Made by a program: the position numbers and the translations under genes. 64,000 bases of DNA from Astragalus membranaceus (taxonomy: Eukaryota; Streptophyta; Magnoliopsida; Fabales; Fabaceae): NCBI GenBank assembly GCA_039519185.1, contig CM076847.1, positions 67,469,521-67,533,520 of the forward strand, given 5' to 3'. Of the stretch, positions 54,387-64,000 are shown piece by piece. The notes beneath the pieces are model-generated. The model was not told where the DNA came from. It did not search any database and saw only the letters and a list, made by a program, of their open reading frames with translations. Numbering within the stretch: the stretch's first letter is position 1; each line of letters opens with the position of its first letter.

Positions 54387-55672
54387 TGTTAGGACTTTTG
54401 GCAAGTGTACCAATTGTCGTCGCAAGTAATAAAATACGGTAAGTAATCGGTCGATTCCACGGGGATTGTGTTTTATTATCAATAGGCAAGTAAATTAATC
54501 CTTAGACGTAATAGTTGGACGAAAAGTGAAGTAACGGTAAAACAAAGCAAACGTCTGTAAACAATAAAATGAAAGCGATTAGGGGTCGAATCTTCTCCCC
54601 TCACCTATCCTATGATCCTTCAGTTAATCTCAAATTGGTTGTTTAAATTACCAGATTCAATTCACAAAATTAGGTTAAGGACAATCCCTTGCCTCAAAGC
54701 CCCTTTTACCTAATTGAGAAACCCTAATCCCTTAGGTGATTCATGCCAACAGGTAAAGCAATAAACGCAAGAAATAGAGAATTCACATATCCAATCCCAT
54801 ATTCCTATGGTGATAACAAGTATGTGATCTACTACCCCATATCAAGATTGTAACCCATATCCCTATGTGATCACAAACCCTAATTCATTACAACTAGCAT
54901 ATGTAGAAGTAAAGCATTACGCAAAGAGGCATAGCCTTATGATAAATTAACCAAACAACTGAATCAACCATAACAAAGTAATCAATAGATAGGTTTGGGG
55001 AGAGTCATCTCTCCCTAATCAAAACAAACTACATGGACAACATCAAGGAAAGAGAAGATAAAAATAAGGAGAAGTTACACATAGAGGAATCCATGAGAAG
55101 TCTTCAAAACCTTGTTCCCAAGTGATTAGAAGCTCCCAAAAACGCCCCAGCTGCTGCTCCAAAGTGTGGCTCAGATCCCAAGACGAAGTCCCTTCAAAAT
55201 TTGCTGAAACTGCTTTAAAAACCCTAATTTTCACGCACCATTGCGACGCGGCCCGTGTCCGTCGCGTCGCGACAAATGACAGAAGCTTCAGGCCTCGCAA
55301 AACTGCTCCAGGTTGCGTCGCGAACCCTCCTGGTCGCGACGCGAAAAATAACAGAAAGTTCTGGTTTGCAAAATTCCTCTGGATCGCGTCGCGAACCCTC
55401 CTGGTCGCGACGCGAAAAACAACAGAAAGCAAATTCCTCCATTTTGCTGCATTTTCGGGCAAGTGTCTGGTTCGCCGAATGATGCCACAACCAAATAGAG
55501 GTCTTCAATGACCAAGTTAGCTCCAAAAGTGAAGGAATTACTTACAAATGAACTTCCTACTACAATTATCTAAAACTAGACTAAATCTCAGATAATGACT
55601 GTGATACAATGAAAAACCTGCACAATTGGTCCTAAAAGTGCCTAACTTACATCATATGATTGGGAGTCAACA
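54387..55672 (-). mobile_element. 5' LTR of the non-autonomous element
   Basis: It matches the other LTR except for nine substitutions that I could spot. Two of them (at 55242 and 55314) are C-to-T changes at the first base of palindrome arms, as expected from methyl-cytosine deamination. Confidence 0.92.
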
Positions 55673-55677
55673 TTACC

Positions 55678-56159
55678 AAGTGGCTTCAGTCTCAAGAGGA
55701 GGGGTGAATTGAGATTTTAAAAATTTAAGTCCCCTTTAACGACTTGATTGATTTTTCGTGCAGGTTTATGGAACGAATTAACGAGAAACGAAAACTGAAA
55801 ATAAAGCAGTAAAGAACATAGAGATTTTTATACTGGTTCGGTCACCTCCTAGTGACCTACGTCCAGTCCTCACACCCTTGTGAGATTTTCCACTAACACA
55901 ACAAAGCTTACAGGTGCTTTGGAAACCTTTACAGACTCAGACACTCTTCTCCTAGGATACCCCACCTATGAAGAGCCCTCAGATCTTCCACAACACCAGC
56001 AACAAAAGATACCCCACCCTTGTTACAATCAACAACCCTAGAGAGATACCCCACTCCCTAGTACAAACAGCAACCCTAGAGAGATACCCCACTCCCTAGT
56101 ACTGTGAACAACCCTAGAGAGATACCCCAATCTCTAGTACCAAATACAACCCTAAAAAA
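55678..56159. repeat. Unclassified repeat with a tandem array
   Basis: The stretch (AGTCTCAAGAGGAGGGGTGA near the start, TTTTTATACTGGTTCGGTCA at about 55828, then ACCTACGTCCAGTCCTCAC) resembles a retroelement-associated sequence frequent in plant genomes, but I cannot name the family. It has about three copies of a 35-40-bp unit containing ACCCTAGAGAGATACCCCA at 56035-56150. It separates the LINE edge from the Athila-like pol. Confidence 0.5.
56035..56150 (+). repeat. Tandem repeat, CCCTAGAGAGATACCCCACT-type
   Basis: Three copies begin at about 56036, 56073 and 56110. The spacing and last bases vary. Confidence 0.8.
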
Positions 56160-56838
56160 ATTTAGTCTTGGTTTTGCATCTTTTTTTGAAATTAAATACT
56201 TAATGGCTGAGTGGTCAGTATAAACAATCACCTTTGTGCCAACTAAGTATGATCTAAATTTATCAAATGCAAAAACCATTGCTATTAATTCTTTTTCGGT
56301 CACACTATAATTCATTTGAGCTTCAATAAGTGTTTTGCTAGCAGAATAAATAGAATGAAAAACCTTGTCATACATTTTCCCTAGGACAGCTCCCATAGCA
56401 AAATCACTAGCATCACACATTAGCTCAAATGGTCTGCTCCAATCTGGTGTGACTATCACTGGTGCTGTCACCAATGCTTTCTTCAGTTTTTGAAATGCTT
56501 CTAAGCAAGATTCATCAAGGTTGAACTGCACATCATGTTGCAATAGTTGACATAATGGCTTTGAAATTTTTGAGAAGTCCTTGATAAATCTCCTATAGAA
56601 GCCTGCATGACCTAAGAAGCTTCTGATACCTTTGATAGTTGTTGGAGGAGGTAATTTGTCTATCACCTCAATCTTTGACTTGTCTACTTCCAGCCCTTTC
56701 TTTGAAATTCTATGACCTAGCACAATGCCTTTTTGGACCATAAAGTGGCACTTCTCCCAATTTAGGACCAAGTTGGTTTCTTCACATCTGTTGAGTATTT
56801 CTTCTAAGTTTTCCAAACAGAGTTGAAATGTCTCACCA
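56160..56838 (-). pseudogene. Athila-like RT end and RNase H
   Basis: On the minus strand: LVLNWEKCHFMVQKGIVLGH, ISKKGLEVDKSKIE, GFYRRFIKDFSKISKPL, then RNaseH FELMCDASDFAMGAVLG, YSVTEKELIAMVFAFDKFR and IVYTDHSAIKYL, with the catalytic D, E and D of the Ty3-type RNaseH present. It is truncated after KKDAKPRL at about 56160, so the integrase is lost. Confidence 0.9.
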
Positions 56839-56869
56839 AATACAGAGTTGAAATGTCTCACCAAATACT
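56820..56869. repeat. 25-bp tandem duplication in the RT frame
   Basis: CAGAGTTGAAATGTCTCACC plus five bases occurs twice back to back. 25 is not a multiple of three, so it breaks the pol frame. Confidence 0.92.
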
Positions 56870-57389
56870 AAGAAATCATCCATGAAAACTTCCATGGATT
56901 GTTCTATGAAGTCAGAGAATATTGCCATCATACACCTTTGGAATGTTGCTGGGGCATTACATAGTCCAAATGGCATCCTTCTAAATGCAAAGGTGCCATA
57001 GGGACATGTAAAAGTTGTCTTTTGTTGGTCCTCAGAAACTATAGCAATTTGGTTATAGCCTGAATATCCATCCAAAAAGTAATAAAATTCCTTACCAGCT
57101 AATCTATCCAGCATTTGATCAATGAAAGGCAATGGAAAATGGTCCTTCTTTGTAGCTTTGTTGAGCCTTCTGTAGTCCCTACAAATTCTCCATCCTGTGA
57201 CAGTTCTGGTTGGTATCAATTCATTCTTTTCATTGGCTATTACTGTCACTCCACCCTTCTTTGGTACACATTGCACAGGGCTCACCCATGCACTATTTGA
57301 AATAGGGTAGATTATGCCAGCAACTAGCCATTTGATTATTTCCTTCTTCACCACCTCTTTCATGATTGGATTCAAATTTCTCTGCCCGT
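56839..57389 (-). pseudogene. Athila-like reverse transcriptase
   Basis: On the minus strand: RNLNPIMKEVVKKEIIKWL, YPISNSAWVSPVQCVPKKGG, WRICRDYRRLNKATKKDHFP, FLDGYSGYNQI, MPFGLCNAPATFQRCM and catalytic FMDD (FMDDFLVFG). A 25-bp tandem duplication (units at about 56820-56844 and 56845-56869) directly after this motif shifts the frame into RNaseH. The 5' end is cut by an LTR fragment at 57390. Confidence 0.9.
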
Positions 57390-58205
57390 TGTTGTGGATT
57401 TTACGAACAGATGCGCAAGTATACGCAGTCGCAACAAGTAATACAGTAGAAATACAGGTCGAACCCACAGGGATTGTATTTAATTTAGAGTTGTCATGTC
57501 TTAGCAAATCAGTGTGTAAGGATAAAAACACAATTTTGGAATAGTAAAATAAAGGTTGAAGTACAAGGAAGTAAAAAGGGAAACTATATGATGAAGACTA
57601 GTTGGATTGCTTTCACTAAGTAACTTCTCTTCTGTGTTAGTGCTATAACATTAGATGCTATAGCATTGAGTGCTGTAGCATATGTTGCGTGCCTTTCGGT
57701 CACTTTCTCCAAGGTTTCGTGACAAGATCCTATGTCTAGGCTTCAAGTAAGTTCACCTCTGTATTTTAAAGACCCCACGGTATTCACTCTATGAACTAAG
57801 CCCTCCTATGTCTAGGTTTGGGCAAGGATTGTTCTAAGTGCCCTTAAAACAACCACTCACTCACATCAATCTTTGAGATCGAATCATGAACCATTTCTGA
57901 ACCCATGAATGCACTTGTTCTAGTTAGCTAATCCCAAAACAAGTTTGAAAGCATTAAAATACAAAGATTGAAATGCATACATCATAATATTATATTACTA
58001 ACACATAAAGAGTTATTACAAAGCTTAAGCAATCCAACTACAAGATATTTAGCTCATGTTTAGCAATATCAACAGCTTACAAATAATGGAGTTCATGTCA
58101 CCAAAACAGAAAGTAGAAGAAGAATGCACAAAAGATACACTCCTCCAACTCCTACGCATGAACTGGTGTGCTGACAGTGCTATAGCATGAACCGAACACG
58201 ATCTT
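57390..58205 (-). mobile_element. Partial LTR inserted between protease and RT of the Athila-like pol
   Basis: It starts TGTTGTGGATTTTACG and aligns with the LTRs at 31988 and 61226 (GCAAGTATACGCAG, a CGAACCCACAGGGATT block, a three-unit GCTATAGCATT array at about 57648-57682, and CACAAAAGATACACTCC). The alignment stops at about 58200, whereas the related LTR at 49106-49845 continues for some 560 bp more, so its right part is deleted. About 60 bp of unrelated filler precede the resumed pol frame. Confidence 0.7.
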
Positions 58206-58216
58206 CTAGTGGATTT

Positions 58217-58873
58217 CTATGGCGGATCTTCAATGGAACTAAGAGGACAGCTTATCACTGTATTTTGCCAGCCTATTGCCTTCTTATGCTTCTTTAGGGA
58301 ATTAATGAGATCATGCTCCTGCTTTTGAGATAAGTCAGAAGCAATGATCACTGGAAGTGTATTATTTTCCCCTAAGAAAGCATATTTTAGATGCTGGGGC
58401 GATTCTTTAAGCTCAGGTTGAGGAGGTTTATCAATTGAAGGAACATTCTTCTTGAGGTTTGGGTCTTCAAGTTCTAGAGATTCATATTTTCTTGCCCATA
58501 CCTCTTTTACATCCAATTCTTTTTGCACAGCTTCATCTTCCACAATTTCTTCTTTTTCTGTCATTGCTCTAGCAATGAATGCTAGAGCATTGGTCAAGTG
58601 GTCATGCTCTTTGTGGAATTGTTGATGTACTGCTTGATCCAGAGAGACAATCAGAGAACAGTCTTCAACATCTTCAGTTGGGTATTTCAGAGCATTCATG
58701 ATGTTGAATTTGATCTCTTGATCATTGACTCTCATGGTTAATTCACCTTTCTGCACATCAATGAGTGTTTTGCCAGTAGCCAAAAATGGTTTTCCAAGAA
58801 TGATTGGTACATCCTTATCTGCATCAAAATCAAGGATAACAAAATCTACAAGAAACACAAATTTGTCAACTTT
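58217..58873 (-). pseudogene. Athila-like protease C-terminus and connecting region
   Basis: On the minus strand: FVILDFDADKDVPIILGKPF, LATGKTLIDVQKGELTMRV, then a polar linker ending in LINSLKKHKKAIGW, which normally runs straight into RT. VPIILGKPFLATG is the C-terminal protease motif. The last residues before the stop derive from filler at the LTR junction. Confidence 0.88.
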
Positions 58874-59400
58874 TATCTAAACATCCTCTATGATCCCTTC
58901 AGGATAGGCTATTGACTTATATGCTAATTGAAGGGTCACAGTGGTAGGTCTGGCAGTTCCAATACCAAGTTGTGTGAATATGGACTTAGGCATCAAGTTA
59001 ATACTTGCACCTAAATCACATAGTGCACGACCTGTATAAAATTTTCCAATTGAAAATGGTATAGTGAAACTGCCAGGATCTTTTAACTTCCTTGGAATTT
59101 TGTTCTGCATGATCATGCTGCATTCTTTTGACATAGCTACTATTTCAAATTCCCCCAATCTTCTTCTCTTTGTGAGCACATCTTTCATGAACTTAGTATA
59201 ATTGGGCATCTGTTGGAGTGCTTCCACAAGGGTACATTGATGTGTAGCTGCTTAAGTTCTTCAAGGAATTTGCCAAATTGTTTTTCTTCATGTGCCTTCT
59301 TCAATCTTTGTGGATAAGGTGGAGAAGGGTATTCTGGAACTAACCTTGGTGGTGGTACATAAGCAGCTTCTGATGCTCCAACTTTGGATGTTCCTGCATC
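58874..59400 (-). pseudogene. Athila-like protease N-terminal part and gag-pro linker
   Basis: Minus-strand frame with YPQRLKKAHEEKQFGKFLEE and LKQLHINVPL; a one-base frameshift near 59228, then EALQQMPNYTKFMKDVLTKR, KDPGSFTIPFSIGK and CDLGASINLMP, the active-site motif with D-L-G in place of D-T/S-G as usual in Athila. A TAG at about 58877-58879 interrupts after GIIEDV. Confidence 0.88.
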
Positions 59401-59541
59401 TGTTGCTCCTGCATCAGTTGTATTTTTTTCTTTTCTATTTTTTCATTTTTTTCATTTTCTTCCTTCTCTACACCTTCAGTTTTATATGGTTGAGAGATCT
59501 TTTCCACTTCTCAAAGAAATGACTTTTACATGCTCATTCCC

Positions 59542-60900
59542 TTATTTTTGTGAGGTTGAGGCTTCTGTGGTGGATGGTTGAGAACCATTTGTCCTCTGGT
59601 ATAATGTTGTAGCTAGTTGACCCACTTGTTTCTCCAAGTTTTTAAGTGATGCATCATGAGCTTGCCTTGCAGTACTAGTTTCACTGATGAAAGCATCAGT
59701 TTTTCTCATATATGCTTTAAACATTGATTCCAAGGAATTATCATTTGCTGGTGTAGGATTTCTTTGGTAATTTTGAGAGTGAAATCCAGGTGGAGTTGAT
59801 GGCGCTGCAGCATTGGATGCTGGAGCATTGTTATTACTCCACTTGAAATTGGGGTGATTTCTCCAGCCTAGGTTATAGGTGTTGGAGTAAGGATTGTTGT
59901 TTTTGTTGTATCCCACATAGTTAGCAGAAATAGCGTTGCTGGGACATTCTTCATACAAGTGTCCACCTCCACATTATACACAACTAGTTGTTCCTGGAGG
60001 GGCTTGTTCTATTGCAGCAGCAGTGGGTTCTGTCATTGCTCCAGCAATGGATGCTGGGGCATTGGTGGAATTTAGATTTTGATCATGTTAGTGAGAGATG
60101 CCACTTGAGCTGATAGAGATGATATTTCATTGAGTTCATAAACCCCAACTGTCTTCTTTTGAGCACTGACCCTTTCTGTGGGCCAACTGTAGCTGTTGGT
60201 TGCAATTTTGTCTATCAACTCACATGCTTCATTGTATGATGAATTTAGTAATACTCCTCCAGTTGAAGCATCTAACATGAGTCTGGTTTGGGGCTCCAAA
60301 CCATTATAGAATGTTTCCATTTGTATTATGACAAGTATACCATGATGAGGACAATTTCTTAAAAGTTCTTTCCATCTTTCCCATGCTTCAAACAGTGATT
60401 CTCCTTCTTTTTGTCTAAAAGAAGTTAGGTCATTTCTCATCCTGACATTTTTAATTGGTGGAAAATATTTTGCTAGAAATTTTTCAGCTAATTCATTCCA
60501 CTCAGTGATAGAATTAGGCTCTAGGGAATTTAACCAAGCCTTGGCTTTATCTTTGAGGGAATATGGAAAAAGTTTTAGTCTAAAAGCATTTTCTGAAACA
60601 CCTGGGATGATGAAATTGCTACATATTTATAAAAATTGTCTTAGATGCAAATGAGGGTCCTGATGAGGAGAACCACTAAATTGACCCACTGTTTGAAGCA
60701 TTTGAAACATCATGGGTTTGAACTCAAAATGAGTTGCATTAATTTGAGGTCTGACTATGCTGGTTTGCATATTTTGCTGATCAAACACAACATAGTCCAT
60801 CATTGGTCTGTCCCTATCAATTATCATACCTATAGGTCCCATGTTGATGAATTAGTTTCTGTAATCATTCTCAGGACCAGGGTGTGATCCATGAGCAGAA
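59542..60900 (-). pseudogene. Athila-like gag
   Basis: Minus-strand pieces: PIGMIIDRDRPMMDYV and NATHFEFKPMMFQML (60842-60627); RNDLTSFRQKEGESLFEAWE, RWKELLRNCPHHGI and LIDKIATNSYSWP (60440-60072), the core of plant Ty3 gag; then CGGGHLYEECPSN, a CCHC knuckle whose first half contains a TAA (about 59978), and LESMFKAYMRKTDAFI with LEKQVGQLATTL (59958-59542). Several stops and shifts separate them. Confidence 0.88.
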
Positions 60901-61196
60901 CCTCTGCCTCTTCCAATGCCTCTACCTGTGCCATGATTAGAACCTTCACCTACTCCTGGTTCATACATTGTATTTCTAGCTCTGCCTCTTTGTCTTTGAA
61001 GTCTGGCAACCTTCTAAATCTCCTCTCTATTTCAGGATCCAACTGAAAATCTAGTGTGTTGGACCTGGGCATATGCTATACCAACTATTGCTGGGGCAAT
61101 TATTGTTGGAGCAATGATTGCTGAAGCACAAGGAACAAACACCAAAGTAAAATTATCACTAATTTACTACTAAGTTAAACAATAAAAATTAATGGC

Positions 61197-61216
61197 AATC
61201 CCCGGCATCAGCGCCA
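61197..61216 (-). promoter_or_regulatory. Primer binding site of the Athila-like element
   Basis: On the minus strand TGGCGCTGATGCCGGGGATT lies about ten bases from the LTR. It resembles the tRNA-Asp-type PBS at 54361, with changes in the centre. Confidence 0.75.
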
Positions 61217-61876
61217 AAAACTTGGTGTGAGAAAAGGTGTGCAAGTATACACAGTCTTTAACAAGTAATACAATGATAAGTAGAGATCGTACCCACAGGG
61301 ATTGAATTAATTTTTGAGAGTTTAAAATGGCAGCAATACTAGTGAGAAATGGAAATCAAGAAAAAAATAAAAGATGAGTAGTGTGTGTGAAAACATTATT
61401 TAAGATAAGCAAGATAGAAGTAGATTGTAAATCAATTGAGAGAAATAGTTGGTATGCTCTTTACTAAGTAATTCATTTTTTTATAGCATTATGATATATA
61501 TGATGCTGGAGCAATAATTGTTGTGGCAATTGATGCTCCTGAAATGGATGCTGTAACAATTGATGTGTGCTTTTCAGCAACTAACGTCAGGGTTTCATTA
61601 CAAATCTTATGTCTAAGCTCTAAATCAGTTCACCCTTGTATATTAAGATCCTACAGTATCATCCTATGGACTATGCTATCCTATGTCTAGGTTTTAGCAT
61701 GGAATTAACAAAGTTTCCTTTTTATTAAAACATGTATCCATATTAGTTCTTGAGTTCAAATCATAAACCATGTCTGTATTCATGACCCTACTTATTCTAA
61801 GTGATCAACCTCAAAATAAGTTTGAAAGAATTATAGCGCAAGAACTAAATTGCAAGTATCAATATAACATAATAAC

Positions 61877-62250
61877 TGTTCTGGACTGGACCAGGAGGTC
61901 CATTCAGCAATACCAGGAGGTGCATTTAGCAATTGGATATGGATTGGCTCAATCATTTCGGCCCATATCCACAACATACAAGCCCAATTAAGGCCATCAC
62001 ACTTGAATGGTTGAGATCGATTCTACTGATCCGACGATCCACAAACGGGCATGATTTCCTATAAATACCGGCTCCCATAGCCTTCATAAGGTACACTCTC
62101 TCATTCCTAGCTAAATCACTCATCTATTCTCAATATTGACTTGAGCGTCGGAGTGGCTTCGCAGGTACCCCCCAGGCTCACACTAACCTCCGGCCCGGCA
62201 GCAAGAGACCTACCAGCTGCAGTCAACCCAATATTGCAAGGTATAGAACA
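61877..62250 (+). mobile_element. Small promoter-bearing insertion (solo LTR or TRIM-like)
   Basis: The insert begins TGTTCT and ends AGAACA, perfect 6-bp inverted ends. It has a TATA box TATAAATA (62060-62067) followed by TTGACTTGAGCGTCGGAGTG (about 62137), a sequence typical of the region near LTR ends. It is flanked by a 49-bp direct repeat (61828-61876 and 62254-62302, two mismatches) in place of a 5-bp duplicate. Confidence 0.6.
62060..62067 (+). promoter_or_regulatory. TATA box of the small insertion
   Basis: CCTATAAATACCGGC matches a plant TATA box. A transcript would start around 62090-62100, inside the insert. Confidence 0.5.
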
Positions 62251-62877
62251 TAAGAATTATAGCGCAAGAACTAAATTGCAAGTATCAGCATAACATAATA
62301 ACTATTCAAAAATTCATTACAAAGTTAAGGCATCCCAACTAAATATATTTAGTTCACGCTTGACATGACTAAGCACATATAAACATAAAGATTCATATTC
62401 ATATGATTGAAAATACAAAGGAAATGAGATAAGATAGAAATTACACAAATGGAGTTCCTTTGCATATTCTGCTTAGCAATGCTAGAGAAATGAAACAGCA
62501 ATACAAGATGGTGTAAAAGTAGAAAGAGAAGTTATCAATTTCTTTCTCTCCTTTGAACCAAAATATTATATCTAAGACTACTTCCTAAAATTTGATATAT
62601 TTCCAATGATGAGGAGGAGATGTATCTATAGGCTTCTTTGAGTGGAGTTGTCTTGAGCATCAAGGTTACTTTGAGATGAAGTTAGGTTTTCCTTTTTTAA
62701 TTTTATCTCAAAAGCTTCCATGTGATCACCCATCATGTAAAAAGAAGAGGTCCATTGATGAGAGGACAAGTGCCCCTTAGAAGGGTGACTCTTGTGAGCT
62801 ATGGAGTCTATGGTAGGCGTCGAACTCTCCCACTTGACTATTTGCCTTACTTTTGACGCATCATGACGTCATCACCA

Positions 62878-63003
62878 GGATGCTGGGGCATTCTGTGTTG
62901 TGAAGATTGCTGGGGCAATTGATGCTGGCAGTGATGATGGGGCAATGCCTCTGCTTCTATTGCTGGTGCATCTATTGCTGGGGCAATGATTGCTGCAGCA
63001 ATT
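62878..63003 (+). repeat. GATGCTGGGGCAATT-type array
   Basis: At least six degenerate 12-15-bp units (GATGCTGGGGCATT, GATTGCTGGGGCAATT, TGCTGGTGCATC and so on). Related units occur at 59796-59835, 60030-60066, 61083-61130 and 61500-61565. Confidence 0.75.
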
Positions 63004-63185
63004 GAACAAACACAAAAAAATACCACAAATCATATAAAATAGTCATGAAGTGTGCCTAAACCTTTCTTAACTCAAAAAGTTGTATTTCTTTTGTATTTCT
63101 TTATTTAACAAAACATTATTACTGAGATTCTCACAATTATTTAGATTTGAAAGCGTAAATAACTCTATATAAAATAGAGTTATCA

Positions 63186-64000
63186 GCTAGCCTGGTCGGG
63201 TCATGGGTAGCCGGCAAGCCCGCAATTTTAAAACAATAAGATACATTAATGTCAATAGCCCAAAATTATAACCCAATCCAAGTCCCAAACACAACTACAC
63301 AACCGCAGCACATAGTGGTGCACTAACCAATTCTTTACTCTTGCTCATGTTATCTTTTTTGGCAATTCATTTACTGCTCTTCAATGCCACATATTTACTG
63401 GTCCCCTCATTCCTTTCTTTCTCATACCCGTTATTTCATTTTTTAAGGGTAAATACTTTCATTCAAATGATAACATAAACAACATTACAAGCTAAATGAA
63501 GTAAAAGTGTTGGGACATTTCCCATCCACAAGCTAGAGTCATCTCCAAGAAAGTCTAAGACACAAGCATCAGGAACATTACATCTATTACAAATTGTTTA
63601 TAAGCCACGAAGACATAACCAAACCACTCGCAATAGTCAAACATCCAGACTATCAATAGCTTCCGCACCCAGGCTAAGATATCCATTAGATGAGAATCTA
63701 CAGTCTTTCTTCCTATCCAGTTACAGATGGTTTCTTTGACCTTTGTACGCGCAACTCAACTATTGTTGGTCTCAAGATTGTCCCACATTCCGGGATAAAT
63801 GAAAGTTTGTTGATAATTGGAGAGGACATTGGAAAAGGGGTCAGCCACAACAGCCTTAGCAATCACAAAGTAATCCAACAGTGCCTATAGAAAAGTGTTC
63901 AGGTAGAGATAAACTTTTTGAAGAGTAATATCAAACACTTGGGCAACAAACTTAAAAACCATAAAAACTGATGCACAAGCCATAAACTAGGGAATTCATA
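63186..64000. other. Unassigned sequence
   Basis: It has no recognised gene. The minus strand around 63440-63900 has a few short frames and an end resembling a retroelement 3' tail (…TTTGAATGAAAGTATTTACC), which could be a LINE 3' end, but no domain motif confirms this. Confidence 0.3.

Larger units (their letters stand above)
50853..55672 (-). mobile_element. Complete non-autonomous LTR retrotransposon, 4.82 kb
   Basis: Two direct 1286-bp LTRs (50853-52138 and 54387-55672) start TGTTAGGACTTTTGG and end GGGAGTCAACA. They are flanked by perfect TTACC duplicates (50848-50852 and 55673-55677). The PBS next to the right LTR (TGGCGCCGTTGCCGGGGATT on the minus strand) and the PPT next to the left LTR set the minus orientation. 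By eye the LTRs differ at nine positions (about 0.7%), so the insertion is recent. The 2.25 kb interior has no gag, RT or integrase motifs, only one acidic ORF, so mobility would need enzymes from an Athila-type partner. Confidence 0.92.
61226..63185 (-). mobile_element. 5' LTR of the Athila-like element, with a nested insertion
   Basis: It starts TGTGAGAAAAGGTGTGCAAG at 61226 and ends AATAGAGTTATCA at 63185, bordered by the PBS on the left. It is homologous to the LTRs at 31988 and 57390. Without the 374-bp insertion at 61877-62250 and the associated duplication it is about 1.53 kb. GATGCTGGAGCAAT-like units occur at about 61500-61565 and an extended array at 62878-63003. Confidence 0.82.

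Overview
This window reads as intergenic heterochromatin of a plant nuclear genome. It is AT-rich and built almost entirely of nested, mostly decayed transposable elements, plus a few broken fragments of plant genes. A long Ogre-type (Ty3/gypsy, Tat lineage) element with a tRNA-Arg-like primer site, an extra ORF1 before gag and an intron between protease and reverse transcriptase points to a legume. That taxon is inferred from the element type; no single-copy gene proves it. There is one 500-base assembly gap (18194-18693). I see no intact host gene.

Layout, left to right. 1-1652: non-coding sequence with a berberine-bridge-enzyme-like pseudogene scrap. 1653-5810: the 5' part of a CACTA transposon carrying an antisense R2R3-MYB pseudogene and the N-terminus of a TNP2-type transposase. 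It is cut by an Athila-like 3' LTR (5811-8655), which itself contains a 1.5 kb Mutator-like element (6962-8470). 8656-14860: the remaining 3' internal part of that retroelement, a Mei2/TEL-like pseudogene, simple repeats and a SINE-like head. 14860-17964: a LINE ORF1 scrap split by a chromovirus-type solo LTR that contains a 316 bp Mutator-type MITE, then a second CACTA terminus running into the gap. 18694-26975: 3' untranslated region and LTR of one Ogre-like element, abutting a decayed Copia pol (26976-27960).

28690-55677 holds a LINE (ORF1, endonuclease, reverse transcriptase) split twice. The first split is a solo LTR (31988-49845, TSD GGAGG) that contains a 16.5 kb Ogre (32642-49100, TSD ATTAC). 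The second is a complete 4.8 kb non-autonomous LTR element (50853-55672, TSD TTACC). The Ogre keeps open ORF1, gag-protease and RT-RNaseH-integrase frames, but its outer termini are those of a minus-strand element while its interior reads on the plus strand, so it appears to be an inversion between LTRs. 55678-63185 is an unclassified repeat followed by a decayed minus-strand Athila-like element (RNaseH, RT, protease, gag, PBS, 5' LTR) with two further insertions. The last 0.8 kb is unassigned.

The most notable observations are: a repeated two-tier RNA stem-loop with compensatory changes just downstream of the Ogre pol gene, also present in the second Ogre-like element; the inside-out Ogre; CpG-rich 9-bp palindromes with 12-nt spacers in the LTRs of the young non-autonomous element; and recurrent palindromes inside the chromovirus-type LTR. 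All calls come from reading the sequence; no database search was run.
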